Below are positions 43,825-53,618 of a stretch of DNA of 64,000 bases, piece by piece. This DNA is from an uncultured Lamprocystis sp. (lineage in GTDB: Bacteria; Pseudomonadota; Gammaproteobacteria; Chromatiales; Chromatiaceae). The first letter of the stretch is position 1, and every line of letters begins with the position of its first letter. Position numbers and translations under genes: made by a program. The notes under the pieces are model-generated. The model had not been told where the DNA came from. It saw nothing but the letters and a program-made list of their open reading frames with translations, and did no database searches. The stretch is from NCBI RefSeq assembly GCF_903933125.1, contig NZ_CAIZIZ010000310.1:1-64000 (forward strand), written 5' to 3'.

Positions 43825-44871
43825 CTAACGCACACCCGCCGACCGCGGCAGCAAAAAAGCCAACCCGCCCAGCAGCAAGGTCGTGCCGAGCACGAACAGG
43901 TGCAGGTTGACCGCTCCGGCAAGCGCGACGCGGGGGTCCACCCCCAGGGGGACCAGGGCCGCGACCGCGGCCAGTTCATAGCTGCCGCTGCCGGCGATGC
44001 CGTGGAAGGGCAGGACGCTCGACAGTTCGGCCCCCATGACGCCGGCCATGACCCGCCAGAAATCGACCGGAACGAAATGCGCCAGCACGCTGGCGAAGGC
44101 GATGAACTTCAGCGTCCAGGTGACCGCCGTCCACAGATAGACCCGCACGATCCGCCAGGGGTCGCGCGGGGCCGCGGTGGCGACCGTGCGCACCAACTGC
44201 CTGGCGCGCCCGCCCCCGGCGAGCCGCGGCGAGGTCCCCGCGCGGCTGATCAGGACGAGCAGCGACAGTGCGCCGATCCAGGCCAGACCGGCCGCCCACC
44301 AGAACCAGCCGGGATCGCGCAAATACAGAATCAGGATGCCGATCAGACCCAGGAAGTGCATGTCCAGGATGCGGATCCACAGGAGCGCGGCACCGGCGTC
44401 CAGGACGCCGAAGCCGAAATAGCGGCGCATCAGCCAGGGGAAGACCAGTTCTCCGGTGCGCATCGGCAGCAGATTGTTGGCCGCATTGTGCAGGATGGTG
44501 AGCCGCAGCAGCGGCATGAACCGGCCGCGGAACCGCGGACTGAACCAGGCGGACACGCGCACCGCCCGCACGCCATAGCTCAGTGCCGCGAGCAGGACGA
44601 GCCAGGCGATCAGCGTCGGGGAGAAGGCGCGCCAAGGGGCGAGCAGCGGCCCCCAGCCGACGGTGTAATGGACCGCGGCGATCAGCGCGGCGAGCAGTCC
44701 GGCGCCAATGGCCCAATCCCGCGGCCGGCCGAGTCGCAGCGTCGCCGCAGCGCCGTCAGGAGGCTGCCGCGACTCGCCTGGGGGGACGTCCTGACTCAGC
44801 GGCGCCGTTGTTTCGGCGGATAAATCGGCGGCTCGCCCGGCGGGCGGGTCTTGAAGCGGCGATGCACCCAA
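43825..44871 (-). CDS. Flippase-like integral membrane protein (UPF0104/MprF N-terminal type)
   Basis: This protein of up to 348 aa has a polar N-terminus (~50 residues) and about seven to eight transmembrane segments, for example WAIGAGLLAALIAAVHY, LIAWLVLLAALSYG and VNLHLFVLGTTLLLGGLAFLL. The HNAANNLLPMRTGELVFP stretch is typical of the lysylphosphatidylglycerol synthase/flippase-like family. It may move a lipid across the inner membrane. It overlaps the end of the upstream acyltransferase gene by 76 nt at the start I give, so the true start may be later. Substrate is unknown. Confidence 0.8.
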   Translation of the reverse strand: MGASPLQDPPAGRAADLSAETTAPLSQDVPPGESRQPPDGAAATLRLGRPRDWAIGAGLLAALIAAVHYTVGWGPLLAPWRAFSPTLIAWLVLLAALSYGVRAVRVSAWFSPRFRGRFMPLLRLTILHNAANNLLPMRTGELVFPWLMRRYFGFGVLDAGAALLWIRILDMHFLGLIGILILYLRDPGWFWWAAGLAWIGALSLLVLISRAGTSPRLAGGGRARQLVRTVATAAPRDPWRIVRVYLWTAVTWTLKFIAFASVLAHFVPVDFWRVMAGVMGAELSSVLPFHGIAGSGSYELAAVAALVPLGVDPRVALAGAVNLHLFVLGTTLLLGGLAFLLPRSAGVR

Positions 44872-45743
44872 AAATATTGCTCCGGCATGGTGTGAATCCG
44901 CGCCTCGATCACCTGGTTCATCCGGGCGGCATCGGCCTGCGGGTCACCACTCGGGAAGGGCGTGAGGGGCGGATCGAAGATCAGTTCCAGCCCCTGGCCC
45001 CAGGGCAGATAGCGCGCGAAAGTCGGGATCACCAGGGCGCCGCTCATGGCGGCGAAGCGTCCAAGCATCGGGATCGTCGAAGCCGCCACCCCGCAGAAGG
45101 GCACGAACAGACCACGACGCCCGGCATCCTGATCCGGCAGGTAAAAGAAAGGAATCCCCTGTTTGATGACGCGCAGCAGACCGCGCAAGTCATCGCTGCG
45201 CTCGATCGAGACACTGCCGTACTGGCGCCGCGCCCGTTTGACCTGCCAATCCACCACCGGATCGCGGATCTTCTGATACATGTAGACCCCGGAATGAACC
45301 AAGCCGGTAAAAGCCGCCCCGCCCAGTTCCAGGCCCACGAAGTGCGGGACCAGCACGATCACCGGTCGCCCGGCGGCGATGCAGGCGTCGATGCACTCGC
45401 GGTTGCGGACGTGCACCAGTCGTCCCAGGCGCGCCCGCGAGATGCCCCACCCGACCCCCTGACTCAGGGCCGCGACCCCGAGCCAGCCGAAATGGGCGCG
45501 CAGCACGCGCTCGCGCTCCGTGGGCGCGGCAGCGGCGAGACAGAGCGCCAGATTGCGCCGTGCCACCTCGCGTCGATCCGGCGCAAGCAAATACCCGAGC
45601 CGCCCAAAGCCCTGGCCCAGGGCCCAGAGCAGCGGGAACGGCAGGCGCCCCAGCGCATAGACGAGACCGACCACCAGCCAACTCGGCCAGTGGCGGGGGT
45701 GCCAGAGTCCGTTGCCATCACCTATCGCGTGCGTACCTGACAT
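44796..45743 (-). CDS. Lipid A acyltransferase (LpxL/HtrB family)
   Basis: This 315-aa protein of the LpxL/HtrB family has the acyltransferase HX4E as VLVPHFVGLELGG and the conserved PFFYLPDQDAGRRGLFVPFCGV, with the end EQYFWVHRRFKTRPPGE. It adds a secondary acyl chain to lipid A at the inner membrane. A hydrophobic N-terminal anchor (WLVVGLVYALGRLPFPLLWAL) is present. It forms a minus-strand run with the flippase-like protein and the small secreted protein. Confidence 0.9.
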   Translation of the reverse strand: MSGTHAIGDGNGLWHPRHWPSWLVVGLVYALGRLPFPLLWALGQGFGRLGYLLAPDRREVARRNLALCLAAAAPTERERVLRAHFGWLGVAALSQGVGWGISRARLGRLVHVRNRECIDACIAAGRPVIVLVPHFVGLELGGAAFTGLVHSGVYMYQKIRDPVVDWQVKRARRQYGSVSIERSDDLRGLLRVIKQGIPFFYLPDQDAGRRGLFVPFCGVAASTIPMLGRFAAMSGALVIPTFARYLPWGQGLELIFDPPLTPFPSGDPQADAARMNQVIEARIHTMPEQYFWVHRRFKTRPPGEPPIYPPKQRRR

Positions 45744-45766
45744 CTGAACAGCGTCGTTGCAAACTC

Positions 45767-46201
45767 TTATTCGAACATGGCCTCGTCGATCCGCGCCACA
45801 TAGGGCAGCCCGGCAAGGGCGTGGAGTATCTCCCGAAACCGGTCCTGATGGGTATTGCCGAGCACCAGGATCTGGCCGGACGTGCAGCCGATGCGCCCGC
45901 GACTGCCCGGATGGAAGCGGGCGCTGGGGTCGATGGCGGCCACCGCAGCGCGGTACTCGGGGCCATCCGGAATGCAGAACTCATAGTCCAGGGCGCGCAG
46001 GCCAGCGGGCGGACCCTGGAGCCCGGACGCGTTCAACCGATTCAGGTCGAAACCGATCAGCGCCCCGGCGGTGGCGCCCTCCCCCGCCGCCGCGCTGCCG
46101 AGCAGCAGACTCAGCACCAAGCCAACGCACACTCGGCGCCGACACGATAAGTCACTCTGTCGCGTTTGGGAACCGTTCAGGAATAAGCGATGCACATCCA
46201 T
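45767..46201 (-). CDS. Small secreted protein of unknown function
   Basis: This 144-aa protein has an export signal (VCVGLVLSLLLGSAAAG after basic residues). The mature part has one Cys pair (YEFCIPDG and GRIGCTSG), which could form a disulfide, and GQILVLGNTHQDRFREILHAL. I do not recognise a family. It lies between tamB and the LpxL-type gene on the same strand, so an envelope role is possible. Confidence 0.65.
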   Translation of the reverse strand: MDVHRLFLNGSQTRQSDLSCRRRVCVGLVLSLLLGSAAAGEGATAGALIGFDLNRLNASGLQGPPAGLRALDYEFCIPDGPEYRAAVAAIDPSARFHPGSRGRIGCTSGQILVLGNTHQDRFREILHALAGLPYVARIDEAMFE

Positions 46202-46348
46202 TCGGGAGCGCCTTTGGTTTCTCGGTCGTTGTCGTTTGCCTAAACCGCGATCAGCGCGAAAAACGTATTTTTCATGGTGTTGTTGGCCTTGGGGATTTCA
46301 CCAGCCTCGGTTGCGATGCGGCTTAAAATTATATATTTTCTAGAAATG

Positions 46349-46433
46349 TAAACCGCGCCAGCTTCAGTAATCGTCGAGTTCGCCGGGGCCGATCCCATCC
46401 AAAAACATCGCATACCGCGCTGGGCGCGGTTTA
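46349..46433 (-). repeat. Long-loop inverted repeat beside the tamB stop
   Basis: TAAACCGCGCCAGC (46349-46362) is inverted, with one base missing, at 46419-46433, leaving a 56-nt gap. The second arm overlaps the TAA stop of tamB. It could form a weak terminator or be the end of a small insertion. An AT-rich TATAAT (minus strand, 46328-46333) sits nearby, upstream of the secreted-protein gene. Confidence 0.4.
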
Positions 46434-49400
46434 ACGCTCAAACTTGTAGAAAATATCCCCGCCCGGATTTTCGCCGGTCTCGGTCTGAAGTTCGATATTG
46501 CGGCTCCAGTCATAGCGTAGCTTCACCGCGTCCTTGCGGTCGCCGATACCGCTCTCGTATTCCACGAACAGCTTGGGCGCCACATAGGTCCCGACCGACA
46601 CCGACTGGTCCTCCGGACCCGAATCGCTGCGGGGTGCGATCCCGGTCAACAGGTACTTGGTGATCTCCGCCTGGCTCAGGTTCGGATTACTGTCCGAGAA
46701 GAAGGCGAGTTTCGGCTTGCGGATGTTCCCGAGAACCCGCACGCCGGCGCTGGCGCTGCCGCTCTCGCGCTGGGCCTGGAGCAGCAGACCCGGATTGCCG
46801 ATGGGCGTCATGGCATAGACCAACCGCCCCTGCTCGATCGTCAGGGGGGCGCCGATTTCGGCGCCCAGACCGAACCCGGCGGAGAAACGGTAGATCCCGT
46901 CCACGATCGCCAGTTGGCCATCCCCCAGCATCTCCTTGCCCGGGGCCTGCACCACCCGCAGGTCGCCGGCCAGCCGACCGCGCACCCCAAAGGCGTCGAG
47001 CGTCACGTTGTCGCCGAGCTTCAGACGCAGATCGATGTCGATCGGAAACGGTGGCTTTGCAGTACCGGCCTGATCGACCAACACCACATCCGGTGACGCC
47101 GAGACCGTGCCCGCCGGGATGGCGCGCGGCCGGATACGCGCCTCGGGGACACTGATCTCACCCGAGACGCGGGCGCCCGGCGGTGTCAGATCGACCTGGA
47201 TACGCGGCGAAACCAGGGCGAAATACTCTTTGGTGTCGGCCACCTTGAGCCGATCACCCGCGATCAGGAAGCGGCCGGCCAGACCCATGGGGCCCAGCCG
47301 CGCATCACCGCTCAGCTCCAGCCGTCCACCGCCGATCTGCCCCTGACCCTGAAGATCGATGCGATCCATGGTCGGAGCCAGGAGATTGATGTTCAGATCG
47401 GCGACCTTGAGCCCGATCAGCGGCACCTCGGCGCCGAACTTGCGCAGTGCCGCGTCCCCTTTGACCCCGGGTTTGCCGAGGGTTCCACCCAACGTCAGAT
47501 CAGCAGCGATGCTCCCGCTCACGCCGGTCAGGTCCGGCACCAACCGGGCCAGGCGCGCCAGCCCGTCAATCTTGGCCTTGAGGCCGCCGCGCAGCGGCTG
47601 ATCCGGACGCGCCGGATGGTCCAGCCGCCAGCCCGGCAACTCCGCCGACGCGCTGACCTCGCCCAACCCCTTGAGCGGCAGCGCGAGACGCCCACCCAGA
47701 CCCTTGGTTCCCGCGTCCAGGGTCAGGCGGGTCTTGGAGAAATCCAGCACCTCCGATCGGGCTGCGCCCAGGATCAGGCGGATGCGCCCGTCGGGAACCG
47801 CAGCGACCAGATTGCCGGTCAGTACCGGACCCGAAGCCTGGAAACGGCCCTTGATCTGCGCCGCGCCCTCGGCGCTCTGGTTCGCGGACAACAGGCCCTC
47901 GAACAGCTCGAACCCGAGCTTGTCCAGATCGATATCCGCCGTCCACTGGCCCGCCGCGGTCTGGTTAAAGCCGACACAGCCCCCCGAACCCTTGCCGTTG
48001 CGCAGACACAGAGGTCCGGCAGCGATCCTGGGGCCGGCGAGCACAACCGGCATGGTCTTCTGCAAACGCCAGTTGCCATAGGGCTGATTGTCCAGATCGA
48101 GCCGGGTCAGCGCCCCCTGGTAGGCACCCTGGTCCTTGAGTCCGCCCACGGCCTCCAGCCGGACCGCCAGCGGCTCGCCCGTCAAGACGACGCTCAGGCG
48201 ATGGCTCGGCATGCTACCGTCGCCGCGCACCTTGAGACTGTCCCACCGCAAGGCCCCAACCGCCAGGCCGGTTCCATCGAGTTCGATTTTGAGCGGACCC
48301 GTGGGGGTCAATGCCAAATCCAGGTTCCCGGTCAAACCGGCCATGCGCTGGCCAGCCGCTTCGACGTCCTTGGCGCTCAGGTCCATCCGCACCCGCGGGG
48401 CCTGCACCGTCCCCGCGACCTGGCCCTTGGCCTGGAAGCTGCCCTTGGCCTGCGGCAGCAGACTGGCCAGATCCGGCGAGGCGAGTTCGAAACGCAGGTC
48501 GAGTGTCTCGCCCGCCACGGTGCCGTCAACCCGCGCCATGCTGGGACCCGAGGACGCGGTGAAGCCCGCCACGCGCAACGTCCCCGCGGCCATGCTGACC
48601 TGGCCGGTCGCGGCGATGGGATAACCCCGCAGATTGCCCTGCACGCCCTCCAGCGCCGCCGTGAGGTTTGGCCCCTTGGCCTCCAGGGTGCCCTGCGCCC
48701 TGATCCGGCCGTCGATGCGGCCCGGCCACGCGGACGCATAGGCGCCGGGATTGATCCCGCCGGCCGTCAGATCCGCCTCCCAGGTGACCTGGGGATCCCA
48801 GCCGACGCGGGCGCGGCCCTCGATGCGGCCCTGCAGGGCATCCAACCGCAGGGTCTCGATCACGGTGCCCTGACCATCGCCCGTGCCGCCGACGGACAGC
48901 CGCGCGGGCGGCAGCCCTGGCCCCTGGGAACTGGCCAGCAGGTCATAGCCGAAACGGTTGAGCCCGCCTTTGCTATCCAGTGCGAGACTGATCCGGTCAT
49001 CCAGCCCCGGAGCCAGGCCGGCCGGGTTCAGGTCCTGGCCGCGCAGCTTCAGGTCCCAGGCGAGCGCAGGTGCCCAGGCGAGGTCGCCGCTGACCTCCAG
49101 GGTGCCGCCCAGGGTCTTCAGCACTAATGCGGCGATGCGGGTGCCCGCGGCGGTCCCGCTGCCCTTGAGGTCGAGTTCGGTCGCCGGGAACCCGGGGCCT
49201 TCGGCCGCGGCCGCGACGGCGTAGTCATAGGCATCGAAGGTGCCTGATGCGTCCAACCGGCCGCGCGGGGCCGCGGCTACCAAAGTGCCGGAGAGCGGCC
49301 AGCGCAGCCGCTCCCAAGCACCCTTGAGCTGGAAGCTGCCGGGGTTCGGTTTGAGGTCCAGGCCACCCGCGGCCTTGAACACCGCCCCGGAAACCGACTC

Positions 49401-50474
49401 ATGCAGTTGCAGCGTGCGCAGCGCCAGCGCCCGGTTTTTCCAGACTGCGTCCAGTTCCATCTGGAGTCGGCCGAAGTCAGGCAGGTTCAGCGCCTGGGCC
49501 TCCAGCGTGCCGGTCAGGGTCGCGGCATCCAGGTCACCGCGGGTCTCCAGGCGCCCGCGCACCGCCACCTCCGGGGCTCCCGCCTGAAAGTCCGGCACCC
49601 GCACGTCCTTGATCTGGAGCAGGCCCTCCCAGTTCGGCCGCCCGAGCAAATCCTGGACCTGGGCATCCAGTTCGACCTGCGCAGAGCCGTCCAGGTCGAC
49701 CAGCATGACCAGCCGCTTGAAGTCGCCGCTGAGCTGGCCCCGACCCTTGATCCGCGCCGTCGGCGCCAGGCTCAGATCCCAGTCCAGGCGCAAGTCCAGT
49801 GGATACGCGTCCCGCAATTCCATCCGGCCCTCGACACGCGCCGCGAGCCGGGGTTCCGGCAGGTCGAGTTCCAACCGCAGGAGGTCCAAGTCACTGCCCG
49901 CGAGCCCCCCTGCCAGCAGGGCGCGGTCCACGACAAAAACAGGCACCGCGCTCCCCCGCTGCAGCACCCGCAGCCGCTCCACCAGGACCTCGTCGATCGC
50001 GATCCGAATCGGCAGGCCAATCTGCGGCAACGCAATCGGTTGTGGCTCCCGCTCCTGGCCGGGGACGGTGACGATATCCAGGTCGCGCGCCACCAGCCGG
50101 GCGACCCGCAAGGTGCCGCCGAAAACGCTCAGCGGCGACCAGTCCAGATCGAGACTGCCCAACCGCAGATCCAGGTCGGTGAGATGCACCTCCAGATCCT
50201 CCAGATGCAGCCGCCCCAGGACCCGACCCTCCACCTTGCCGACACGGATCACGCCGGTGGCCAGATCCTGGGCGAGCCCGAGCGCGGCACGCAGGCCCGG
50301 CTGGGTGCCGAGCACCAGCAGCAACACCACCAGCACCACCAGGACAAGTTGGAAGAACAAGCCGCCGAGCAGGCGCAGCGAGCGGATCAGCGGACGGCGC
50401 CGTCGGTCCGCCGGCGCCACCGTCCGCGGGGACGGGTCAGTTGCGGCTGCGGCGATCTGGATCCCGTCAGACAT
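46431..50474 (-). CDS. tamB: Translocation and assembly module protein TamB
   Basis: This 1347-aa protein has a single N-terminal membrane anchor (LFFQLVLVVLVVLLLVLG), a very long beta-rich body with AsmA-like repeats, and the C-terminal DUF490/TamB domain ending EYESGIGDRKDAVKLRYDW and GGDIFYKFER. It bridges inner and outer membrane and moves phospholipid or assists outer-membrane protein insertion, normally with TamA. No TamA is in the window. The ATG at 50474 is used because upstream frame is the complement of a repeat in the neighbouring gene. Confidence 0.93.
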   Translation of the reverse strand: MSDGIQIAAAATDPSPRTVAPADRRRRPLIRSLRLLGGLFFQLVLVVLVVLLLVLGTQPGLRAALGLAQDLATGVIRVGKVEGRVLGRLHLEDLEVHLTDLDLRLGSLDLDWSPLSVFGGTLRVARLVARDLDIVTVPGQEREPQPIALPQIGLPIRIAIDEVLVERLRVLQRGSAVPVFVVDRALLAGGLAGSDLDLLRLELDLPEPRLAARVEGRMELRDAYPLDLRLDWDLSLAPTARIKGRGQLSGDFKRLVMLVDLDGSAQVELDAQVQDLLGRPNWEGLLQIKDVRVPDFQAGAPEVAVRGRLETRGDLDAATLTGTLEAQALNLPDFGRLQMELDAVWKNRALALRTLQLHESVSGAVFKAAGGLDLKPNPGSFQLKGAWERLRWPLSGTLVAAAPRGRLDASGTFDAYDYAVAAAAEGPGFPATELDLKGSGTAAGTRIAALVLKTLGGTLEVSGDLAWAPALAWDLKLRGQDLNPAGLAPGLDDRISLALDSKGGLNRFGYDLLASSQGPGLPPARLSVGGTGDGQGTVIETLRLDALQGRIEGRARVGWDPQVTWEADLTAGGINPGAYASAWPGRIDGRIRAQGTLEAKGPNLTAALEGVQGNLRGYPIAATGQVSMAAGTLRVAGFTASSGPSMARVDGTVAGETLDLRFELASPDLASLLPQAKGSFQAKGQVAGTVQAPRVRMDLSAKDVEAAGQRMAGLTGNLDLALTPTGPLKIELDGTGLAVGALRWDSLKVRGDGSMPSHRLSVVLTGEPLAVRLEAVGGLKDQGAYQGALTRLDLDNQPYGNWRLQKTMPVVLAGPRIAAGPLCLRNGKGSGGCVGFNQTAAGQWTADIDLDKLGFELFEGLLSANQSAEGAAQIKGRFQASGPVLTGNLVAAVPDGRIRLILGAARSEVLDFSKTRLTLDAGTKGLGGRLALPLKGLGEVSASAELPGWRLDHPARPDQPLRGGLKAKIDGLARLARLVPDLTGVSGSIAADLTLGGTLGKPGVKGDAALRKFGAEVPLIGLKVADLNINLLAPTMDRIDLQGQGQIGGGRLELSGDARLGPMGLAGRFLIAGDRLKVADTKEYFALVSPRIQVDLTPPGARVSGEISVPEARIRPRAIPAGTVSASPDVVLVDQAGTAKPPFPIDIDLRLKLGDNVTLDAFGVRGRLAGDLRVVQAPGKEMLGDGQLAIVDGIYRFSAGFGLGAEIGAPLTIEQGRLVYAMTPIGNPGLLLQAQRESGSASAGVRVLGNIRKPKLAFFSDSNPNLSQAEITKYLLTGIAPRSDSGPEDQSVSVGTYVAPKLFVEYESGIGDRKDAVKLRYDWSRNIELQTETGENPGGDIFYKFER

Positions 50475-50505
50475 GGGCGCTAACCCGGTGATCGGTGTCC
50501 AAGGC

Positions 50506-51336
50506 TCAAGGCTCCAACCCCAGGGCACGCAACCGCGCGGCCAACTGCTCGGCACGCGCGTGCTCCTGCTCGGCGCGGGCTCGCTCCTGCTCGGCACGGG
50601 CACGCTCCTGCTCGGCACGGGCACTCTCCTGCTCGGCACGGGCACGCTCCTGCTCCGCACGAGCACGCTCCTGCTCGACACTGTCACGCGCCGACTGCGC
50701 TTGCGCGGCCTCGTGCTCAGCCTTGGCGGTCGCCTGCGCGGCACGCGCCGCCTCATCACGCAGCCGCGCGGCCAACTCGACCGAGGTCAAGAACGGCTGC
50801 CCCTGCGGATCGAAGATCTCCAGCGTCTCGCCGCTCAATGCAAAGCGGATACCCAGCCGCGGGCTGACCCAGCCCTTCAAGTGGGACATCCGCCGCAGCC
50901 GTCCCTCCTGGCGCAGCCAAACCTCCAGCGTGTTGGGCGAAGGATCATAGACGTAGTACTCCTCAACCCCATAGGCATCATAGAAGGCCAGTTTGTCTGC
51001 CATCTCCTTGACGCTGTTGGCCGGAGAGAGGACCTCGAAGACCACCTGCGGGGCAATACCGCCCTCTTCCCACTGTTTGTAAGAGCCGCGGCGACCCTTG
51101 GGCCGGCCAACGACGACCATCACGTCCGGGGCCACGGGCCCGGTGATCCGGCGCTCAGGAACCGGGTACCAGAAGAGATCCCCGGCGATGAAGACATTCG
51201 GGTCCTGCGCAAAGAGGATCTCGAGATTCTCCTTGATCTTGACCAGCCACTCATACTGCTCGGTGTTCTCCGCCATGGGCTCGCCGTCGCTCTCCGGATA
51301 GGGATCGTCGGGGTCGAAATGTGCGAGAGGATTCAT
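50506..51336 (-). CDS. Uma2-family putative nuclease with a heptad-repeat tail
   Basis: This 276-aa protein has an Uma2 (DUF820) PD-(D/E)XK-like domain in the first ~190 residues: ITGPVAPDVMVVVGRPKG (acidic residue) and APQVVFEVLSPANS (Glu), then YGVEEYYVYDP. The C-terminal ~80 residues are a coiled coil built of EQERARA heptads. The family is expanded in some Chromatiales and cyanobacteria, and its role is unclear. The nuclease activity is inferred from the fold. It is upstream of tamB by 31 nt but is probably not part of its function. Confidence 0.88.
   Translation of the reverse strand: MNPLAHFDPDDPYPESDGEPMAENTEQYEWLVKIKENLEILFAQDPNVFIAGDLFWYPVPERRITGPVAPDVMVVVGRPKGRRGSYKQWEEGGIAPQVVFEVLSPANSVKEMADKLAFYDAYGVEEYYVYDPSPNTLEVWLRQEGRLRRMSHLKGWVSPRLGIRFALSGETLEIFDPQGQPFLTSVELAARLRDEAARAAQATAKAEHEAAQAQSARDSVEQERARAEQERARAEQESARAEQERARAEQERARAEQEHARAEQLAARLRALGLEP
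50540..50685 (-). repeat. 21-bp tandem repeat in the Uma2 gene
   Basis: About seven near-identical 21-bp units code for AEQERAR heptads (variants ESAR, EHAR, QLAAR at the ends). The repeats keep the frame and form the coiled-coil tail. Copy number could vary by slippage. Confidence 0.85.
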
Positions 51337-51473
51337 CGCTACGGTCCTCCTCTAGGGTGGGCATCAGTCGGCAGTGTAACCAAGCCGGCCGCGATCGGCA
51401 CGCCGCCGCGCCGCAGCCCAAGGCTTCGACCTTGGCGCCCGCGCGCAAGCGGTATCCGTGAACGATGACGCGG

Positions 51474-53192
51474 CTAAGCCGCTGTTTCGGACCTCACCCG
51501 GCGCGACACCTTGATCGTCGCAAGTGAGGCGATGCCATCCACCTCAAGCTCCGGACTCAGATTGGGCCTCAGCCCACGCGGCTGGCGCGGATGAGGCGCA
51601 AACCCCTCGCCGACCCGCGCCAAGTCGGCCTTGCTGCTGCTGTAATAGCGTGCCGCCTGAAGCGTTTTCGGCAGATTCTTCAGCACATGCCACAGGCTCC
51701 AGCGATGTTGCCACAGGCGTCGCGAGAAGCGCCGTCGATAGCCCTTGCTATCATAGAATCGACGGACCTGCGTGTTATAGAGTGCGTCCATTTCCACTCG
51801 CGAAGCGAAGCCCTTCGGCAGGTAGACAAAGTTGAGACAGTTCATCAGCCGCCAGTCTTCGTTGAACTCGCCCGATTCACCTCCGACGCAGTCATCCCAG
51901 ATCGGCGCCCCATACATGGGACTAAACTTGCTCATATTCATTTCGTCGAGATCGAGCGACAGCATGTAATCGCTGGTCGCGGCGATCGTTTCCGGTGTCT
52001 CGCCGGGCAGCCCAAAGATGAATAGTCCTTTTGGCCTCGATCAAGATTCCGGCCGCTTGGGCTCGCCGGGTGCGTAGTCAGGCCATCCTGGCCGGACACC
52101 GTCAGGGCTGGAAGCCCTGACTACGCATGCCGTTGGCCGGGGTTACGATCAAGGCCGTCCTTTTGCCCGCAGCCCCGCGGCGTGAATCTGCTCGACCGTC
52201 TTACGGACGCTGTCCAGGCTGACGCCGGCCTTATGCCGCTCCATCATGCCCGGATCGGCCGACTCAATCCCCATGGACACCATCAATGCACCAGCGCGCT
52301 TGAGCAGACACAACAACTCGTCCGACGTGTGGCCGGTGCGCACCGCGCAGTTGAAATCCATGCCGAGGGGTTTCGCGATCAGCTTTTCACATAAATCCGT
52401 CACGCGCTTGCGTTGTGCGGTGAAAAGGTCGTCGTAGAAATTGATATGGCGGACACCGAAACGGTCACGCAGGTACTTCATGTGCGCATAGACGTAATCC
52501 GCAGAATTCGTCTTGTACAAGCGCTCAAACACCGTGCGATCACAGAACGAGCACGTGTAAGGGCAGCCGCGGGAGGTGACCATGGTCGCGCCATACCGCT
52601 TGACGTAGGAAAACAGTGGCAGATGGTAACCGCGGGGGAAACCGGCGAGTTTTTCGTAAGCGGGGAAAGGCAGATCGTCGAGATCGAGGATGCGCTGGCG
52701 CCGGGGGTTGGAAACGATGTCCTCGCCGCTGCGATAGCAGAGATTGGCGATCGCGCGTGGATCCCGGTGCTCGGCCAGGTCCAGCATCGTCCCCTCGCCT
52801 TCGCCGATGCACAGATAATCGATTTCCGGAAAGTGTCGCAGCAGCGCTGCGCCAATCGAGGAAACGTGCACATTGCCGAACACGATTCGAACCTGCGGAC
52901 GTTTCGCCTTGACCCGCGCCGCGATCTCGAAGGCATCCATGAAGCCCGAGGTCGTGACCGAAAAGCCGACCAGTTCGGGGTTCGTCGCCAACACGATCGC
53001 GGCATTGGCGTCGATCGAAGCGGGCGCGCCGGGGCCGAGACAATCGTGTACAGCACATGGGTGACCATGCTGTTCCAGCCATGCCGCCAGTTGCAGGATG
53101 CCCAACGGCGCCATGCGATTCGCCAGCAGCGAGAAATCCGGCTGACCGGGTACGAAATTGAATCCGGCCGGGTGAACAAGGGTGATTCTCAT
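51474..53192 (-). pseudogene. B12-binding radical SAM protein gene, interrupted by a MITE-like insertion
   Basis: The 5' part (53192 to 52149) has a cobalamin-binding-type N-terminus (MRITLVHPAGFNFVPGQPDF), a DYLCIGEGEGTMLDL segment and the radical SAM motif CPYTCSFC. It ends with a premature stop just inside an insertion. The 3' part resumes in frame with LFIFGLPGETPETIAATSDYM. Removing the 124-bp insert and one 8-bp duplicate rejoins GLRAK-GLFIFG into one 528-residue frame. Before the insertion it was a full-length protein of the methyltransferase or tailoring type. The substrate is unknown and the gene is now probably inactive. Confidence 0.9.
52033..52156. mobile_element. 124-bp MITE-like insertion with 8-bp target duplication
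   Basis: The ends are imperfect inverted repeats GGCCTCGATC (52033-52042) and GATCAAGGCC (52147-52156), 9 of 10 paired. GTCCTTTT is duplicated on both sides (52025-52032 and 52157-52164). The middle has a long palindrome: GCGTAGTCAGG near 52070 and CCTGACTACGC near 52120. There is no coding capacity, so a transposase must act in trans. Transposases making 8-bp duplications include several DDE families. Confidence 0.85.
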
Positions 53193-53618
53193 TTATTTTC
53201 AATAACTTGATTTCATCCAAAAACACCGGGAAAAGGTCCGCCTGGACCGGCAGCCACCAACCGAAGAACAGCCGTAGCGCGCACGCGGGAGTTTAGGCCG
53301 CACAAATTATCGAGTAAACTGTCAGTAACGATTTTGGGTACGAAACGGCGGACACCTGTCGCGCCCGGGATCAGGCAACCGTCAATCGGCGCGGAAATAA
53401 AAAGCCCAATGATCGCTAAGATATAGTTTACAAAGGCCAGGGACGCCTGATCTTTGCCGACGGATCGATCGGCGATTTTTTGCAACGGACATTTGATCTG
53501 GATTATCCACAATGCGAACGAATCGGGATATCGCTAACCCACGGCTCGGCGCGGGCTCGCACTGCTGGCCCTGCGCCAAGGGCGTTTGGCTCGATCTCAC
53601 GTAAGCTGCGAAATCACC
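53193..53618. promoter_or_regulatory. Leader region of the aryl-polyene-type operon
   Basis: About 425 bp between the divergent radical SAM gene and the operon, AT-richer than the surroundings. TTGCAA (53480-53485) and TTATCC (53503-53508) with a 17-bp gap are a possible promoter. A 99-codon minus-strand frame (53213-53512) is open but has no family resemblance I can see, and I do not call it a gene. Confidence 0.35.

Noticed and set aside
43651-44823. A 390-codon plus-strand frame after the CXXCW gene
   Set aside because: It is antisense to the flippase-like gene, is Arg/Gln/Pro-rich and low-complexity, and has no recognisable domain.
50540-50685. Regular repeats that could suggest a CRISPR array
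   Set aside because: The units are 21 bp, contiguous and in frame, coding a coiled coil; there are no spacers.
47616-51468. Long plus-strand frames (about 500 and 620 codons) opposite tamB and Uma2
   Set aside because: They are the complement of clear genes; the repeated low-complexity translation mirrors the heptad repeats and the tamB codon pattern.
53213-53512. A 99-codon minus-strand frame in the polyene-operon leader with a hydrophobic stretch
   Set aside because: No ribosome-binding site or family resemblance was seen, and the region must hold promoters; coding is not supported.
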